Assembly (NCBI RefSeq): GCF_000744735.1
Contig: NZ_JQMM01000001.1
Coordinates: forward strand, 806,001 to 870,000
DNA length: 64,000 bases
Source of the DNA: Porticoccus hydrocarbonoclasticus MCTG13d
GTDB lineage: Bacteria; Pseudomonadota; Gammaproteobacteria; Pseudomonadales; Porticoccaceae
Direction of reading: 5' to 3'
Below the pieces are notes generated by a model. That model was not told the DNA's origin and did no database searches. It worked only from the letters and a program-made list of their open reading frames with translations. Below are positions 1 through 12,837 of the stretch, one piece after another. The position numbers and the translations under genes are program-made. Position 1 is the stretch's first letter; every line of letters begins with the position of its first letter.

Positions 1-481
1 GTTGTTGGTGCTGGTGCCGCGGCACCCGGAGCGCTTCGACGACGTGACACAGCGCTGTCTGGCGAGGGGGTTAAACACCGTGCGCCGCAGTAGTGGCAAA
101 TCCCCTGCTGAGACGGATCAGGTACTGATCGGCGATACCATGGGCGAATTGCTGGTGTTTTTCGGTGCCTGCGATATCGCGTTTGTCGGCGGCAGTCTGG
201 TGCCCACCGGCGGTCACAACCTGATTGAACCGGCAGCCTGGCAGGTGCCGGTATTGAGCGGGCCACACCTGTTTAATTTTGGCGATGTCTCGAAATTGTT
301 GTTGGAGGCCGGTGGCATGGCCATTTGCAGAGATGCCCGGTCAATTGCCAATACTGTGGTAGGGCTGCTGAACGATCCCGATGCTGCCGCCCAAATGGGG
401 GTGGCAGCAAAAATCGTGGCCGAGAAGAATCGCGGTGCGCTTGATCGGTTATTGACGGTTATCGAACGCCAGCCTTGGTAA
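1..481 (+). CDS. waaA: 3-deoxy-D-manno-octulosonic acid (Kdo) transferase, C-terminal part
   Basis: The window opens inside this gene; about 159 C-terminal residues are present in frame from base 2. WaaA is the inner-membrane-associated GT-B glycosyltransferase that adds Kdo from CMP-Kdo to lipid A precursor on the cytoplasmic face. The visible half is the nucleotide-sugar-binding domain: the motif FVGGSLVPTGGHNLIEPAAW is characteristic of the family (GGHNxxEPA), preceded by LVLVPRHPERF, where this family has a conserved RHPERF stretch. The stop codon overlaps the 3' end of the convergent tolC-like gene by 23 bp, so no terminator fits between them. The N-terminal domain and membrane anchor lie outside the window. 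Confidence 0.9.
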   Translation, partial: LLVLVPRHPERFDDVTQRCLARGLNTVRRSSGKSPAETDQVLIGDTMGELLVFFGACDIAFVGGSLVPTGGHNLIEPAAWQVPVLSGPHLFNFGDVSKLLLEAGGMAICRDARSIANTVVGLLNDPDAAAQMGVAAKIVAEKNRGALDRLLTVIERQPW

Positions 482-1874
482 CATTGATGGCTGGATCCAG
501 CCAGGCATTGAGCTGATAAATGTCTTCCGGACTCAACTGACCGGCCACTTCCTTCAGGCGCAACAGACTGCCGATATAATCGAAACGGGCGTTGGCGTAG
601 TCACGGCGCGCCTGGTAAAGGTTTTGCTGGGCTAGCAACACATCTACAATGTTGCGGGTTCCCGCATCGTAGCCAGCCTGAGTCGCTTCCAGTGCGCTGG
701 CTGCCGAAGTGATGGCCTGGTTTCTGGCATTCACCCGGGCCTTGTCGGTGAGGACAGACAGGTGCTGAGAGCGGGCCTGCTGGACGGTATTACGTTGTGC
801 GCCGGTAAAAATTTCCTTTGCTTCAACGGATCGATGGAATGCCTGCCGGCGTTCGGCGCTGATCAGACCCCCGGTAAAAATGGGAATAGTCAGCTGTAGC
901 CCCACCACATGGCCGTCCTGCTTGGTTTCCGACGGGCTGACGTAATACGGGTTGGGTGGATCACTGATATCCCGCCCCCTAAATTCACTTTTTGACTGAT
1001 CGTCAAAATAGGATATCGAACCGGACAAAGTGGGGGCATGTTCGTACTTTTTCGAGTTGGCGTTTTCTTCAGCTGCATCCCGCTGGTATCTGGTTGCCTG
1101 TAGTGTGAAGTTATTTTGCAGGGCAAATTGAACCCAGTCTTCGCGGCTGAGAGGTTGGGGGTCGACAATGGGAAAGTCCGGCATCAGACCCGCCAGCTGC
1201 TCATATCGCTGGCCGGTAAGTACCGTTAAACCCTCAAAGGCGATATCCAGTGCGCCGCGGATTTCCAGGGTGTTCACCTTGGCATTATCAAAGGCTGCCT
1301 GAGCCTCGTGGACATCGGTGATGGGCAATAGGCCCACCTCGAAACGCTCTGTGGTCTGTTCGAGCTGACGCTGGATGGCTTTTTCTTCAGCCAGGGCAGT
1401 TTCCAGGTTTTCCCTGGCTCTCAGGACTTCAAAATAGGCGTCGGCAGTGCGGAGAATCAGGAGCTGCTGATCGGCGGCAAACTGTAGTCGGGCTTGATCG
1501 CTGAGTGCTTTGCCCTGCTGAAAAGTGAACCAGGCGGGCAGGTCGAAAATGGGCTGTGTCAGGCTGATGGAATAGCCCTTCGTATCCGTATCCGTATGAC
1601 CCTCGCGACCGAAGACGGCACCCTGTCCCAGCACGGTGGTGTTTGCCCCATCGGACTCCAGCTCTTGATATTCACCGCTTGCCGTAATTTGTGGCAGCAG
1701 TCCGGCACGGCCAATATTTTTTGCTTCGCTGCCCGCCCGGTATGCGGCCTGGGCTGCCCGCAATTGGGGGTCGTGTTCCACCGCCTGTTCATAAATCTGA
1801 GACAGCGTCTCGCCGACGGCAAACGGGCTGATCAAAACCAGTGCCAGACAGCGTAGATGTTTCAAGGGATGCAT
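459..1874 (-). CDS. tolC: TolC family outer membrane efflux channel protein
   Basis: 471 residues, the usual TolC length. An N-terminal signal peptide (basic HPLKHLR, then a hydrophobic run ending near FAVGETL) leads into the duplicated outer membrane efflux protein domain, with Ala/Gln-rich long helices such as EAKNIGRAGLLPQITASGEY and the repeat-equivalent GTRNIVDVLLAQQNLYQARR near the C-terminus. TolC trimers form the outer-membrane exit duct for tripartite multidrug pumps and type I secretion. The start was placed at the ATG at 1874 rather than 1889 because GGAAGGA lies just upstream of it. Divergence from nudF is the same arrangement as E. coli tolC/nudF, which supports true TolC over a generic efflux channel. 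Confidence 0.88.
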   Translation of the reverse strand: MHPLKHLRCLALVLISPFAVGETLSQIYEQAVEHDPQLRAAQAAYRAGSEAKNIGRAGLLPQITASGEYQELESDGANTTVLGQGAVFGREGHTDTDTKGYSISLTQPIFDLPAWFTFQQGKALSDQARLQFAADQQLLILRTADAYFEVLRARENLETALAEEKAIQRQLEQTTERFEVGLLPITDVHEAQAAFDNAKVNTLEIRGALDIAFEGLTVLTGQRYEQLAGLMPDFPIVDPQPLSREDWVQFALQNNFTLQATRYQRDAAEENANSKKYEHAPTLSGSISYFDDQSKSEFRGRDISDPPNPYYVSPSETKQDGHVVGLQLTIPIFTGGLISAERRQAFHRSVEAKEIFTGAQRNTVQQARSQHLSVLTDKARVNARNQAITSAASALEATQAGYDAGTRNIVDVLLAQQNLYQARRDYANARFDYIGSLLRLKEVAGQLSPEDIYQLNAWLDPAINVTKAGVR

Positions 1875-2171
1875 CGGAAATCCTTCCATCAGGTGGCTTG
1901 TCAGCGCGAGAGTCTAGCAGATTTTGGGCATTGGAACATGGCCCTGTCTGCAGAGTGGGTCTTTCGAAATGGCCTGCGCAGCTGATGAGGTTTCAGTTGT
2001 TGAGAATACCGGGATTGGCATGAATTTGTGTCAGGAAAATTTGCCGGTTAGACCTTTGTTGATGAGGGGATGTGCTGGTGGTGTGCAGGTCGTCAAAAGT
2101 CGTTTATTGCCCCTGAAAGCATGACCCGCTAATGGGTATCGGTTACAGTGTGAAAAAGAGAGGGGTTGGTT

Positions 2172-2777
2172 GTGTCCGAGGCGGATCGTTACACGCGGAA
2201 GGATGTCGAGGTGCTCGGCAGTGAACAGGTTTTTCGTGGTTTTTTCTCCATGATAAAACTGACCCTGCGGCACAAACTGTTCTCCGGTGAATGGTCAGAG
2301 CCTATTGTGCGGGAATTATTCGAGCGGGGCAGTTGCGTGGGTGTTCTGCTCTATGATCCACAACATGAACTCTTGGCGCTGGCGGAGCAGTTTCGTGTGG
2401 GGGCGCTGGAGGATACCGAAAGTCCCTGGTTATATGAAGTGGTTGCCGGAATGGTCGAACCGGGTGAACAGCTCGAAGAGGTAGCAAGGCGCGAGACCAT
2501 GGAGGAGGCGGGCCTGACTCCCGCTAGACTGATGCCGATCTGCGATTACTGGGTCAGCCCCGGTAATACCAGCGAGCGCATGTATTTATTCTGCGCACTG
2601 CTGGACTTGAGCGCGGCGGGTGGTATTTACGGGCTGGATCACGAGTCAGAGGACATCAGGCTCCACGTCATGCCAAGAACCGAGGCGTTTGCCCGGCTGG
2701 ACCAGGGGCAGTGCAATAACGCGGCTACTATGATCAGTCTGATGTGGTTGCGAATGAATTACCCGCGTTTTGTGTGA
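2172..2777 (+). CDS. nudF: ADP-ribose pyrophosphatase (Nudix hydrolase)
   Basis: 201 residues from the GTG at 2172, which follows an AGAGAGGGG ribosome binding site; an in-frame TTG at 2166 is less well placed. The complete Nudix box is visible: Gly93, then Glu99, then RETMEEAGL at 107-115, giving the metal-binding Glu residues. Family members of this type hydrolyse ADP-ribose to AMP and ribose 5-phosphate in the cytosol. The N-terminal VFRGFFSMIKLTLRHKLFSG strand pattern matches the dimerisation domain of NudF. It begins the run nudF-yqiB-cpdA-yqiA-parE, conserved in enterobacteria and pseudomonads, and diverges from tolC. Confidence 0.92.
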   Translation: MSEADRYTRKDVEVLGSEQVFRGFFSMIKLTLRHKLFSGEWSEPIVRELFERGSCVGVLLYDPQHELLALAEQFRVGALEDTESPWLYEVVAGMVEPGEQLEEVARRETMEEAGLTPARLMPICDYWVSPGNTSERMYLFCALLDLSAAGGIYGLDHESEDIRLHVMPRTEAFARLDQGQCNNAATMISLMWLRMNYPRFV

Positions 2778-2836
2778 CAGATTGCGCCATTTTTGATGCC
2801 GGGAAAGTAAAGTAGGCAAAAACGTGACTGAGTACT

Positions 2837-3307
2837 GTGAATCCGAAGATGAAAGTACGTTACAAAGTAGACCTGATCGGGTACATGGCCGAGTGTGATG
2901 CAAACTACTTGCGGCTCATGAAGCTGTTTCCCGATATGGCGAACGGTGGCGAGCGCAGAATTGGTCTGCGTCACGACGGTGAGCATGTGTTGCGATTGAT
3001 TCCGCGCGAGCAGACCGCTTACACCACGCTGCTGGAACTGTCTCAGGGAGCCCGCGATGGTGGTAGAGATGGCTGGTTCAAACTGCCGATACTGATGTTG
3101 CGTCTTTATCACGATGCACGCGTTGCAGAGGTGTTGTCCTGGGAGGGCGTCCGACAAATCAGGCCTCGTTACGATTATCCCAACCGGCAGATGTATCATC
3201 AGGATGAAAAGGCACAATGGAATCGTTTTTTGGGAGAGTGGTTATCCCATTGCCTGAAATATGGTTATCATCTGGAGCCGTTGTTCGGCGAAACGCCATA
3301 CGGATGA
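2837..3307 (+). CDS. yqiB: DUF1249 family protein YqiB
   Basis: 156 residues from a GTG at 2837; an in-frame ATG at 2849 (fifth codon) is an alternative. The sequence, with features such as MKLFPDM, RIGLRHDGEHVLRL and PNRQMYHQDEKAQWNRFLGEWL, matches the YqiB/DUF1249 family, whose biochemical role is not established. The family is almost always encoded between nudF and cpdA, as here, which is the best clue to identity. The protein is soluble with no signal peptide or membrane segment. The gap to nudF is 59 bp and to cpdA 51 bp, so co-transcription is likely. Confidence 0.85.
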   Translation: MNPKMKVRYKVDLIGYMAECDANYLRLMKLFPDMANGGERRIGLRHDGEHVLRLIPREQTAYTTLLELSQGARDGGRDGWFKLPILMLRLYHDARVAEVLSWEGVRQIRPRYDYPNRQMYHQDEKAQWNRFLGEWLSHCLKYGYHLEPLFGETPYG

Positions 3308-3358
3308 GGCTGGTTGGCTTGCCGTTGCCAGTGAGCATTAAAAGGGAGTCGAATCATC

Positions 3359-4156
3359 TTGCAGCACACCAACCGGCACATTGCCCGAATACTGCAAATA
3401 TCGGATAGTCATCTCGGGCCCGATCGTGAATTCAAATTGGCGGGCATCAACACCTACCGGAGCCTTGGTCAGGTACTGTCGGTCTTGCCCGACCAGGATG
3501 CGGTGCCTGAGCTGTTGGCGGTGACCGGGGATATTGCCGGTGACGGTGACGAAGGCGCATACCATTTGTTCAATGAAGCCATGGCAGAACAATCTCGGCC
3601 TTTTGCCTGGCTGCCGGGCAACCACGACGACTTTCCCCTAATGCGTCAGGTGCTCCATCAGTCGTTCAGGCGGGTCATCGAGCTGGATAGCTGGGTGGCA
3701 ATCTTTCTGGTCAGTGCCCAGGCGGGTGAAGTGGCTGGGCAACTGGCAGATGCCGAGTTAGCTGAGCTGGCAGACCTGCTGCACCGTTATCGCGATCGCC
3801 ATGTGCTGCTGTTTATGCACCATATGCCGGTAGAAATCAGCTGCCAGTGGCTCGACAAACACCGGGTTGCCAACCATCGTCAACTGGCTGACCTGATGGC
3901 CGGGTTTCCCGGGGTCAAAGCACTGTTTGCCGGCCATGTGCATCAGGCATTTTCGACCTCATGGCAGGGGATCGGGGTACACAGTGCCCCGTCGACCTGT
4001 TTTCAGTTTGCCCCCGGCAGTGATGGTTTCGAATTGGCCGAGCAACCCCCCGGATATCGCTGGATTGATCTGTACGCCGATGGTCACCTGAAAACCGGTG
4101 AGGGGTTTGTTGCCGGGGCCGGGCAGCAGGTGGATCATCGTTGCAGTGGGTACTGA
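3359..4156 (+). CDS. cpdA: 3',5'-cyclic-AMP phosphodiesterase
   Basis: 265 residues starting at a TTG (3359) preceded by AAAGGGAG. All metallophosphoesterase motifs are present in order: QISDSHLG (D-x-H), TGDIAGDGDE (GD), LPGNHDD (GNHD), LLFMHHMP (H) and LFAGHVHQ (GHxH), which bind a dinuclear metal centre. CpdA hydrolyses cAMP to AMP and so limits CRP-cAMP signalling. The length and the position between yqiB and yqiA match E. coli CpdA. The rare TTG start may lower expression. The C-terminal CFQFAPGSDGFELAEQPPGY stretch is also typical of CpdA rather than of other class III phosphodiesterases. Confidence 0.92.
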   Translation: MQHTNRHIARILQISDSHLGPDREFKLAGINTYRSLGQVLSVLPDQDAVPELLAVTGDIAGDGDEGAYHLFNEAMAEQSRPFAWLPGNHDDFPLMRQVLHQSFRRVIELDSWVAIFLVSAQAGEVAGQLADAELAELADLLHRYRDRHVLLFMHHMPVEISCQWLDKHRVANHRQLADLMAGFPGVKALFAGHVHQAFSTSWQGIGVHSAPSTCFQFAPGSDGFELAEQPPGYRWIDLYADGHLKTGEGFVAGAGQQVDHRCSGY

Positions 4157-4199
4157 TGTGTTCTGAGTGCTGTTGCTTTGAGGTAGGCAGTATCACAGC

Positions 4200-4228
4200 C
4201 TGTCACTGTGAGTCGATAGCGTTATAAT
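4200..4228 (+). promoter_or_regulatory. Predicted sigma-70 promoter for yqiA-parE
   Basis: A perfect TATAAT at 4223-4228 lies 17 bp downstream of CTGTCA at 4200-4205 (4 of 6 matches to TTGACA), 34 bp before the yqiA start. A small inverted repeat, TCACAG at 4193-4198 with CTGTGA at 4206-4211, overlaps the -35 region. The promoter would let yqiA-parE be transcribed apart from nudF-cpdA. Confidence 0.45.
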
Positions 4229-4261
4229 CTTCTGATTGGTCCTGCAGGTTGTACGTCGATC

Positions 4262-6723
<2,462 letters not shown>

Positions 6724-6785
6724 GCCCTGGCCAATGAGTAGGTGAACGGTATGATTCGAAGGGATGCTTCCGGGGAGCAACTACT

Positions 6786-9602
6786 ATGAAAAAGTTACTC
6801 ATATGCCTCCGCTGGAGCCTGATCGGCATCGCGCTGCTGGCGGTTGTGGTGCTTTCATTGCTGCCGTTTATGATTCGCTGGCAAGGTATCGTCTGGCTGG
6901 AGAAGCAGGGGCTGGATGCCAATATCGGTTATGTGGAAATCCGTCCGATGCTGGGCACGGTGCAAGTGAACAATGTCCACATCCAGTCTCCCGGTGGTGA
7001 GCGATTGATACTCGACCAGCTGTTGTTTGATATTGCCTGGAACCCCCTTTTTGAAAACGGCCTACGAATTGAAGAGGTATCCATTGAGGGGTTGACGCTT
7101 GATCTGGCCATGACGCCTTCCGGTCTGCGTGTTGGCGGTATCCCATTGCGCAACAATGGTGCCGCGCCGGATACAGCGGGCCCGCCACTGTTTGAGCGAT
7201 TGGCGCTGGATCAGTTTCAGCTTCGCGATCTGACATTTTGTTACCTCTTGATGAATGAGCGCGGTGAACAGCAGGCGAATCAGTGTGCCGGACTGAATGC
7301 ATTACGGCTCAGTGACCTCACCATGGCAATGGGTGATGCGCCCTCACTGTCGCTGCCCGGTGTATCGCTCAGTGGACTGCGCTGGTTTGACCGGCTTGAC
7401 CCCTTGCTACTGGCGACGGTTGAGTCACTGGCCGTCACCGGTCTGAGCAGTCCTGATATGGCTCGTTGGCAGTTGGAGAAGGTCAATCTTCAGTCGCTGG
7501 CTCTGTTGCCGGGGGGCACTCCTGCCGTGCAACTGAATGAGTTGGTGTTGAACGGTTTCAACCTCGCGGATGATGTGGAGTTGAATGCCGTATCGCTTGA
7601 TGCCATGGCTGTCGGGCTGGCACTCGATCAGACCAATGGTCTGGCATTTGCGCCGGCACTGCTGAAACGTGTGGGCCAGCTCACGCCCGAGACCGCTTCT
7701 CAGGGGGCTGTCGATGCGAGCGGCGACGCAAACGACAGACAGATCAGGCTCAAACAGCTTGTTCTGCGGCAAATCGACATTGGGGCGGATCGCCCGCTAT
7801 TGTCTGCCGGTAAACTGCGGATCAGCGATATGCGGTTGGCAGGTGCAGCGGTGGCGATAGACACCCTGACCCTCGGCTATCTCAACCTGCTCCCCGGCGC
7901 AGAGGAAGTGCTGGCGTTGGACAGTCTTGAGTTACAGGGGCTTGATATGAACCGGGATATTGCCATCGCCGGGCTGACGCTGGGCGACCTTCAGGTGCGC
8001 CTGGAGACCGATTCGCGGGGCGCACTGGCATTTGCACCAACGCTGATCAGCCAGCTTATGCCGACGCCGGAAAAGAATGATAGTGCCGTGGAGAGTGTTG
8101 AGCCACCATCCGGAGCATCCGCTGCCATGGGTTTTGAGATGGGTGATCTGCAACTGGGATCGCTGGCCGTTTTTGCCGATCGTGAGTTGCTGTCGCTTGA
8201 TGCGCTCGGACTGCAACAGTTGAAACTTGCCGGCGATCAGGTTGAGCTGGCCAGACTGGAGGTGTCCACGGTGGATTTTCTCGCGCCCGCCCCGGATACT
8301 GCCGAGGTGAGTCACTATGTGAAAATCCCCCGGTTATCCCTGGACAACCTGGCAAAAAATTCCGGTACGTTCAGCCTCGGCAAACTCCAGATAGGGGACC
8401 CAGAGATCTTCGTGCATCGCAATGCCGATGGCATGCTGTCGATGTCCAGCGAACTCGCCGTTTTGTTGGGGCAGGATGGTGAAACGGTTGCGGGAGAGTC
8501 GGAGGATTCTGCACAGCAACTCACCACAGAAAACGCACCGCCGTTAAAGCTGCAACTCGCTTCCCTGACGATTGGCGAGCAGGGACAATTGCGCATACTG
8601 GATGAAAGTGTGTCGCCGTCACTGGATCAGCGCTTTACCGGTGTTAGCTTGAATCTCAAACACCTGAACAGCACCCGTACGGATACGCCCGCCGAAGTCA
8701 ATTTGAACATGGCCCTCAATCAGTTTGGTGCGCTGTCCCTGGCAGGCCAGGTTGCTCCCTTTGGTGATGCCTTAAGCACCGATCTTGAAGGGGAAATCAA
8801 AGGTATTGATGTGCGTGATATCTCCGGTTACGCAAAAAAATTCATCGGCTATCATCTTGATCAGGGGCTGGTAGATTTCGACATCAGGGTTGATATCCTT
8901 GAAGACACTATTGACTCGGTGGTCACTGTCCGACTCCACAAGTTGCAGGTGTCACCAGTGAGCAAAGCCGATCTTGAGGCCGGTGCCAGCGAACTGGGCG
9001 TGCCGCTGGAGTTCGCCCTGTCATTATTGCGCGATAAAAATGGCATGATCGAATTGAAGCTGCCGGTTAGCGGCAATATCAATTCGCCGACTTTTTCCAT
9101 CAGACATATTGTCAACAAGGTCATGTTCAAGGTGATTAAAGAGACGGTGATCAATTACTACCTGCCTTTTGGGTTGGTGGTGAAGACATTGGTTGGCGAC
9201 AGTCTGGCCGGGATGGGCTTTGAGCCGGTGCCCTTTGAGCCGGGTACAGCAGCGCTGGATGAAGCCGGTGAGGCCAACCTGAATCGTCTCTCGGACATGC
9301 TGCAAAAACGCCAGCAGCTGCAATTGGTGTTCTGTGCACCCGCTACCCTTCAGGACTGGGCTGCACAATTTTCCCCGGATGAGCTGGCAAGCCTGCAGTC
9401 ATCCGGGGAAAATCCCCAGCTTCCCGACATCACGGCGGAGCAATCTGCCGGATTGGCTGAGCTTGCCAATCAGCGCACGGTTGTCGCGAAACAGTACCTG
9501 ATTGATCACGGTGTCACTCCGGGGCAAATCATTCTGTGTACCGGGAAGTTTGATCAGCGCAGTACCCTGCGCCCGGAGATGTCCATCACCATTGGCCAGT
9601 AA
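6786..9602 (+). CDS. DUF748 domain protein (AsmA-like, membrane-anchored)
   Basis: 938 residues. An N-terminal basic/hydrophobic segment ([20 protein letters not shown] and following) anchors the protein in the inner membrane with the bulk in the periplasm. The body is a long run of alternating beta-strand segments with short LxxLxLxxLxLxD repeats, typical of DUF748/AsmA-type proteins that form elongated beta-rich grooves. Conserved DUF748 features near the C-terminus include [34 protein letters not shown] and [20 protein letters not shown]. The family is linked to envelope biogenesis and, by analogy with AsmA/TamB, to phospholipid transport, but a function for this protein is not proven. It sits between parE and parC, 62 and 44 bp away. 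Confidence 0.8.
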   Translation: MKKLLICLRWSLIGIALLAVVVLSLLPFMIRWQGIVWLEKQGLDANIGYVEIRPMLGTVQVNNVHIQSPGGERLILDQLLFDIAWNPLFENGLRIEEVSIEGLTLDLAMTPSGLRVGGIPLRNNGAAPDTAGPPLFERLALDQFQLRDLTFCYLLMNERGEQQANQCAGLNALRLSDLTMAMGDAPSLSLPGVSLSGLRWFDRLDPLLLATVESLAVTGLSSPDMARWQLEKVNLQSLALLPGGTPAVQLNELVLNGFNLADDVELNAVSLDAMAVGLALDQTNGLAFAPALLKRVGQLTPETASQGAVDASGDANDRQIRLKQLVLRQIDIGADRPLLSAGKLRISDMRLAGAAVAIDTLTLGYLNLLPGAEEVLALDSLELQGLDMNRDIAIAGLTLGDLQVRLETDSRGALAFAPTLISQLMPTPEKNDSAVESVEPPSGASAAMGFEMGDLQLGSLAVFADRELLSLDALGLQQLKLAGDQVELARLEVSTVDFLAPAPDTAEVSHYVKIPRLSLDNLAKNSGTFSLGKLQIGDPEIFVHRNADGMLSMSSELAVLLGQDGETVAGESEDSAQQLTTENAPPLKLQLASLTIGEQGQLRILDESVSPSLDQRFTGVSLNLKHLNSTRTDTPAEVNLNMALNQFGALSLAGQVAPFGDALSTDLEGEIKGIDVRDISGYAKKFIGYHLDQGLVDFDIRVDILEDTIDSVVTVRLHKLQVSPVSKADLEAGASELGVPLEFALSLLRDKNGMIELKLPVSGNINSPTFSIRHIVNKVMFKVIKETVINYYLPFGLVVKTLVGDSLAGMGFEPVPFEPGTAALDEAGEANLNRLSDMLQKRQQLQLVFCAPATLQDWAAQFSPDELASLQSSGENPQLPDITAEQSAGLAELANQRTVVAKQYLIDHGVTPGQIILCTGKFDQRSTLRPEMSITIGQ

Positions 9603-9646
9603 TCCATAACCGCAAACCCGTTGTCACCGCACGAGCAGTAAAATTT

Positions 9647-11902
9647 ATGACAGAGACCACGATCATTAATCCGGCAATTGAACAGATACCGCTGCGCAGC
9701 TATACCGAAAAAGCCTACCTTGATTACTCCATGTATGTGATTCTCGACCGGGCATTGCCGCATATCGGTGATGGTCTGAAGCCGGTTCAGCGGCGAATCA
9801 TTTATGCCATGAGTGAGTTGGGGCTCAAATCCACGGCCAAGCACAAGAAATCCGCCCGCACCGTGGGTGACGTCATCGGTAAATTCCATCCCCATGGGGA
9901 CAGTGCAGCCTATGAAGCGATGGTGTTGATGGCGCAGCCGTTTTCCTACCGCTATCCACTGGTGGACGGCCAGGGTAACTGGGGCTCATCCGATGACCCA
10001 AAATCCTTTGCTGCAATGCGTTATACGGAATCAAAGCTGGCACATTTTGCCGAGCTGCTGCTGTCGGAGTTGGCCCAGGGTACGGTTGACTGGAAAGCGA
10101 ACTTTGACGGTACCCTTGATGAGCCCATTACACTGCCGGCGCGCGCGCCTCATGTATTATTGAATGGTACGACCGGTATTGCCGTGGGCATGTCCACAGA
10201 TATTCCGCCGCACAACCTGCAGGAGTTGATCAGTGCTTGTGTACATTTGCTGGATCAGCCCGGCGCAACCACGGCGGAATTGTGTGAGCATATACAGGGA
10301 CCGGACTATCCCACCGAAGCGGAAGTTATTACCCCCCGGGAGGACATCCTGAAAACCTATGAGACCGGTCGGGGTAGCCTGAAAATGCGTGCTGTCTGGC
10401 AGTCGGAACAGGGAGATATCATCGTCACCGGGCTGCCTTTTCAGGTGTCTGGCGCGAGGGTTCTGGAACAGATTGCCGCCCAGATGCAGGCCAAAAAATT
10501 GCCGATGGTTGCGGATTTGCGCGATGAGTCCGATCACGAGAACCCGACCCGACTGGTGATCGTACCTCGCTCCAACCGGGTTGATCTGGAGGGGCTGATG
10601 CAGCATTTGTTTGCCACCACGGATCTGGAAAAGAACTATCGGGTTAACCTCAATATGATCGGGGTAGACGGTCGCCCGGAAGTGAAGCCCCTCAATAAAA
10701 TTCTCACCGAGTGGCTCGCTTACCGCATGGATACTGTGCGCCGTCGGTTGCAGTTTCGGCTGGACAAGGTGGATCACCGGCTACATCTGTTGGAAGGCCT
10801 GTTGATCGCATTTTTGAATATAGATGAAGTGATTCATATTATTCGCAGTGAGGACGAGCCAAAACCGGTATTGATCCAGCGTTTTAGTCTCAGTGATATC
10901 CAGGCAGAGTATATTCTCGACACCAAGCTGCGCCAGCTGGCCCGCCTGGAGGAAGTTCGCATTCGTGCCGAGCAGGAAGCGCTGGCGGCGGAGAAACTGG
11001 AGCTGGAAAAAATTCTCGGTTCCGCAAGGCGTCTAAAGACCCTGGTGCGCAATGAATTGCTGGCTGTGGCCGATGAATTCGGTGATAAACGCCGTTCACC
11101 GCTGGCCCGCCGTGAGGAAGCGAGGGCGTTTTCTGAAACCGAACTGTTGGTGTCCGAGCCGGTAACAGTGGTGTTATCGGAGAAGGGCTGGATACGCTCT
11201 GCCAAAGGACACGATGTCGATGGCGCATCACTCAGCTATAAATCCGGCGATCGCTTTCTCTGTGCGGCCAGAGGACGCAGTAACCAGTCGGTGGTTTTAC
11301 TGGATTCCACCGGTCGAACCTATTCGTTGGCGGTCCACAACCTGCCCTCGGCGAGGGGGCAGGGTGAGCCTGTCACCGGTCGCCTTAACCCCCCTTCCGG
11401 CGCCGGTTTTGTGAGCGTCATAATGGGCGATGATTCACAACAGGTGTTGATGGCAACTGATGCCGGTTACGGTTTTATGGCCAATCTGGCAGATCTGCAC
11501 AGTAAAAACCGGGCGGGTAAAACGACCCTGACGATTCCCAGGGGCGGTCGAGTCATCAAGCCGGTGGCGATTTCTGACCGTGAAAACAGTCTGGTGGTCG
11601 CGGTCAGCAACGAGGGTCGTATGCTGGCGTTTCCACTGGCAGAACTCCCCCGTTTGGCGCGAGGCAAGGGAAACAAGATTCTCAGTATTCCCTCCTCGCG
11701 AGTTCAGTCCCGGGAAGAGTTTATGGTAGCGGTGGCGGTCGTGACCCCGGCGCAGCAATTGCTGGTGTTCTCGGGCAAACGTCATTTGAACATCAGGGCC
11801 AGCGATCTTGAACATTATCGCGGGGAGCGCGGTCGCCGTGGCAATAAACTGCCCCGGGGCTTCCAGAAAGTGGACAGGGTGGAGGTGACGGGCAATGATT
11901 AG
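9647..11902 (+). CDS. parC: DNA topoisomerase IV subunit A
   Basis: 751 residues, the usual ParC length. The DNA-cleaving Tyr is Tyr126 in AAMRYTESK. The quinolone-resistance-determining region reads [12 protein letters not shown], keeping Ser86 and Glu90, the residues that are altered in many fluoroquinolone-resistant ParC variants, so this copy looks like the susceptible type. The C-terminal beta-pinwheel domain begins around [20 protein letters not shown]; GyrA's canonical GyrA-box is not evident, as expected for ParC. It acts with ParE as an A2B2 tetramer to unlink replicated chromosomes. Confidence 0.97.
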   Translation: MTETTIINPAIEQIPLRSYTEKAYLDYSMYVILDRALPHIGDGLKPVQRRIIYAMSELGLKSTAKHKKSARTVGDVIGKFHPHGDSAAYEAMVLMAQPFSYRYPLVDGQGNWGSSDDPKSFAAMRYTESKLAHFAELLLSELAQGTVDWKANFDGTLDEPITLPARAPHVLLNGTTGIAVGMSTDIPPHNLQELISACVHLLDQPGATTAELCEHIQGPDYPTEAEVITPREDILKTYETGRGSLKMRAVWQSEQGDIIVTGLPFQVSGARVLEQIAAQMQAKKLPMVADLRDESDHENPTRLVIVPRSNRVDLEGLMQHLFATTDLEKNYRVNLNMIGVDGRPEVKPLNKILTEWLAYRMDTVRRRLQFRLDKVDHRLHLLEGLLIAFLNIDEVIHIIRSEDEPKPVLIQRFSLSDIQAEYILDTKLRQLARLEEVRIRAEQEALAAEKLELEKILGSARRLKTLVRNELLAVADEFGDKRRSPLARREEARAFSETELLVSEPVTVVLSEKGWIRSAKGHDVDGASLSYKSGDRFLCAARGRSNQSVVLLDSTGRTYSLAVHNLPSARGQGEPVTGRLNPPSGAGFVSVIMGDDSQQVLMATDAGYGFMANLADLHSKNRAGKTTLTIPRGGRVIKPVAISDRENSLVVAVSNEGRMLAFPLAELPRLARGKGNKILSIPSSRVQSREEFMVAVAVVTPAQQLLVFSGKRHLNIRASDLEHYRGERGRRGNKLPRGFQKVDRVEVTGND

Positions 11903-12023
11903 CGACGATTTGGGCATGTTGCCCCGACATGGCTGTTTACCAGCTGAGTGATTTTCATTATATTTAAAACGGTTAGAGCGGGGCTGCTGCCCACCGTATA
12001 AATCTCGTCCAGAGGATGAACAG

Positions 12024-12188
12024 ATGGATAATAATAAGGTGTTGCTGGTTATTGCGTCGCTGTTACTGCCACCACTGGCAGTGTTCCTGAAAAAGGGTGC
12101 CGGTAAGGATCTGGTGATCAATATTGTGCTCTGCCTGTGCTTCTGGGTGCCGGGTATCCTGCATGCGCTTTGGGTGACGTTGGCCTGA
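12024..12188 (+). CDS. YqaE/PMP3 family small membrane protein
   Basis: A 54-residue protein starting MDNNKVLLVI. It has two transmembrane segments with the family signature LLPPLAVFLKKG in the first, and INIVLCLCF...WVPGILHALWV in the second. PMP3/YqaE proteins are stress-induced plasma-membrane proteolipids that affect membrane potential and salt tolerance in yeast; bacterial roles are less clear. An AGAGGA ribosome binding site lies 7-8 bases upstream. It opens a cluster of small membrane proteins and the mechanosensitive channel, consistent with osmotic or envelope stress, although that link is inference from context. Confidence 0.88.
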   Translation: MDNNKVLLVIASLLLPPLAVFLKKGAGKDLVINIVLCLCFWVPGILHALWVTLA

Positions 12189-12223
12189 ACCGAATATTGG
12201 CAGGGGGGTGACAGGAAGCCCGC

Positions 12224-12436
12224 ATGGCATTCAGTCAATACAAGGTGATGGCTATCAGCGAGGGAGCTCTGGGAACGATTTTTCTCGGTGCCTCCGGCTT
12301 TCCCCTGAAAAAAATGGAGACGGTCCTCAACGAGCAGGCGGCCGACGGCTGGCAACTGGTTTTCCAGGTGGTGGAAAGGCGTCGCCTCTGGCTGTTCTGG
12401 GCACGGGAAACCGTCATCGTCACTCTGGGCAAATAA
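12224..12436 (+). CDS. DUF4177-like small protein
   Basis: 70 residues, soluble, with an AGGAAG ribosome binding site. The pattern YKVMAIS then LNEQAADGWQLVFQVVERRR resembles the DUF4177 family (short alpha/beta proteins of the form YKV...LNxxxxxGWxLv). No catalytic residues are evident and no function is known. It lies between the PMP3-like gene and a TM2-like gene, separated from the latter by only 3 bp, so they are likely co-translated. Confidence 0.7.
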   Translation: MAFSQYKVMAISEGALGTIFLGASGFPLKKMETVLNEQAADGWQLVFQVVERRRLWLFWARETVIVTLGK

Positions 12437-12439
12437 CCG

Positions 12440-12826
12440 GTGGCTCTCCGCGACGAACAATCCCGGGAGGACCAGCTTCGCAACCGAATTGCGGAACTCC
12501 CCGCAGAACAGCGCAGGGTTTTTCACGGGCGTATGGCGAGATGCCTCAAAGATCCGGACAGCTATGCGGTGCTGAACTATTTGTTTGTCGCCGGGCTGCA
12601 CCATTTTTATCTGAGGCGCTGGTTTCGCGGTGGAGTCAATCTGGCCGTTTTTCTGGCTGGTCTGGCTTGCCTGCTCACTGGTCAATGGCGCTGGGGGCTT
12701 GGTTTGTTACTTTTGATTACGTTAATTGAGTTGCCAGCACTGTTCTGCTCTCAATGCATTGTATTGCGGTATAACAACGACCTGGCTGAATCGCAGTTGG
12801 CGGAGACTGGCCACAGTCAGAACTGA
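12440..12826 (+). CDS. TM2-like small membrane protein
   Basis: 128 residues from a GTG at 12440. A charged N-terminal stretch is followed by a domain with two transmembrane helices around residues 75-110, joined to the motif GLHHFYLRRWFRGGVNLAVF. This resembles the TM2 domain pattern (G-x-HxFYLGrxxxGi), with Arg in place of the usual Gly. The domain's function is unknown. It lies 3 bp after the DUF4177-like gene and 11 bp before mscS. Confidence 0.65.
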   Translation: MALRDEQSREDQLRNRIAELPAEQRRVFHGRMARCLKDPDSYAVLNYLFVAGLHHFYLRRWFRGGVNLAVFLAGLACLLTGQWRWGLGLLLLITLIELPALFCSQCIVLRYNNDLAESQLAETGHSQN

Positions 12827-12837
12827 TTTTTTACTTA

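Noticed and set aside
4193-4211. Possible CRP site before yqiA
   Set aside because: The dyad is TCACAG...CTGTGA, the inverse of the CRP consensus (TGTGA...TCACA), so it is a small stem and not a CRP site.
11435-12685. 416-codon minus-strand ORF across the parC end and small genes
   Set aside because: It covers parC, PMP3-like and DUF4177 genes in antisense; no family pattern and no ribosome binding site.
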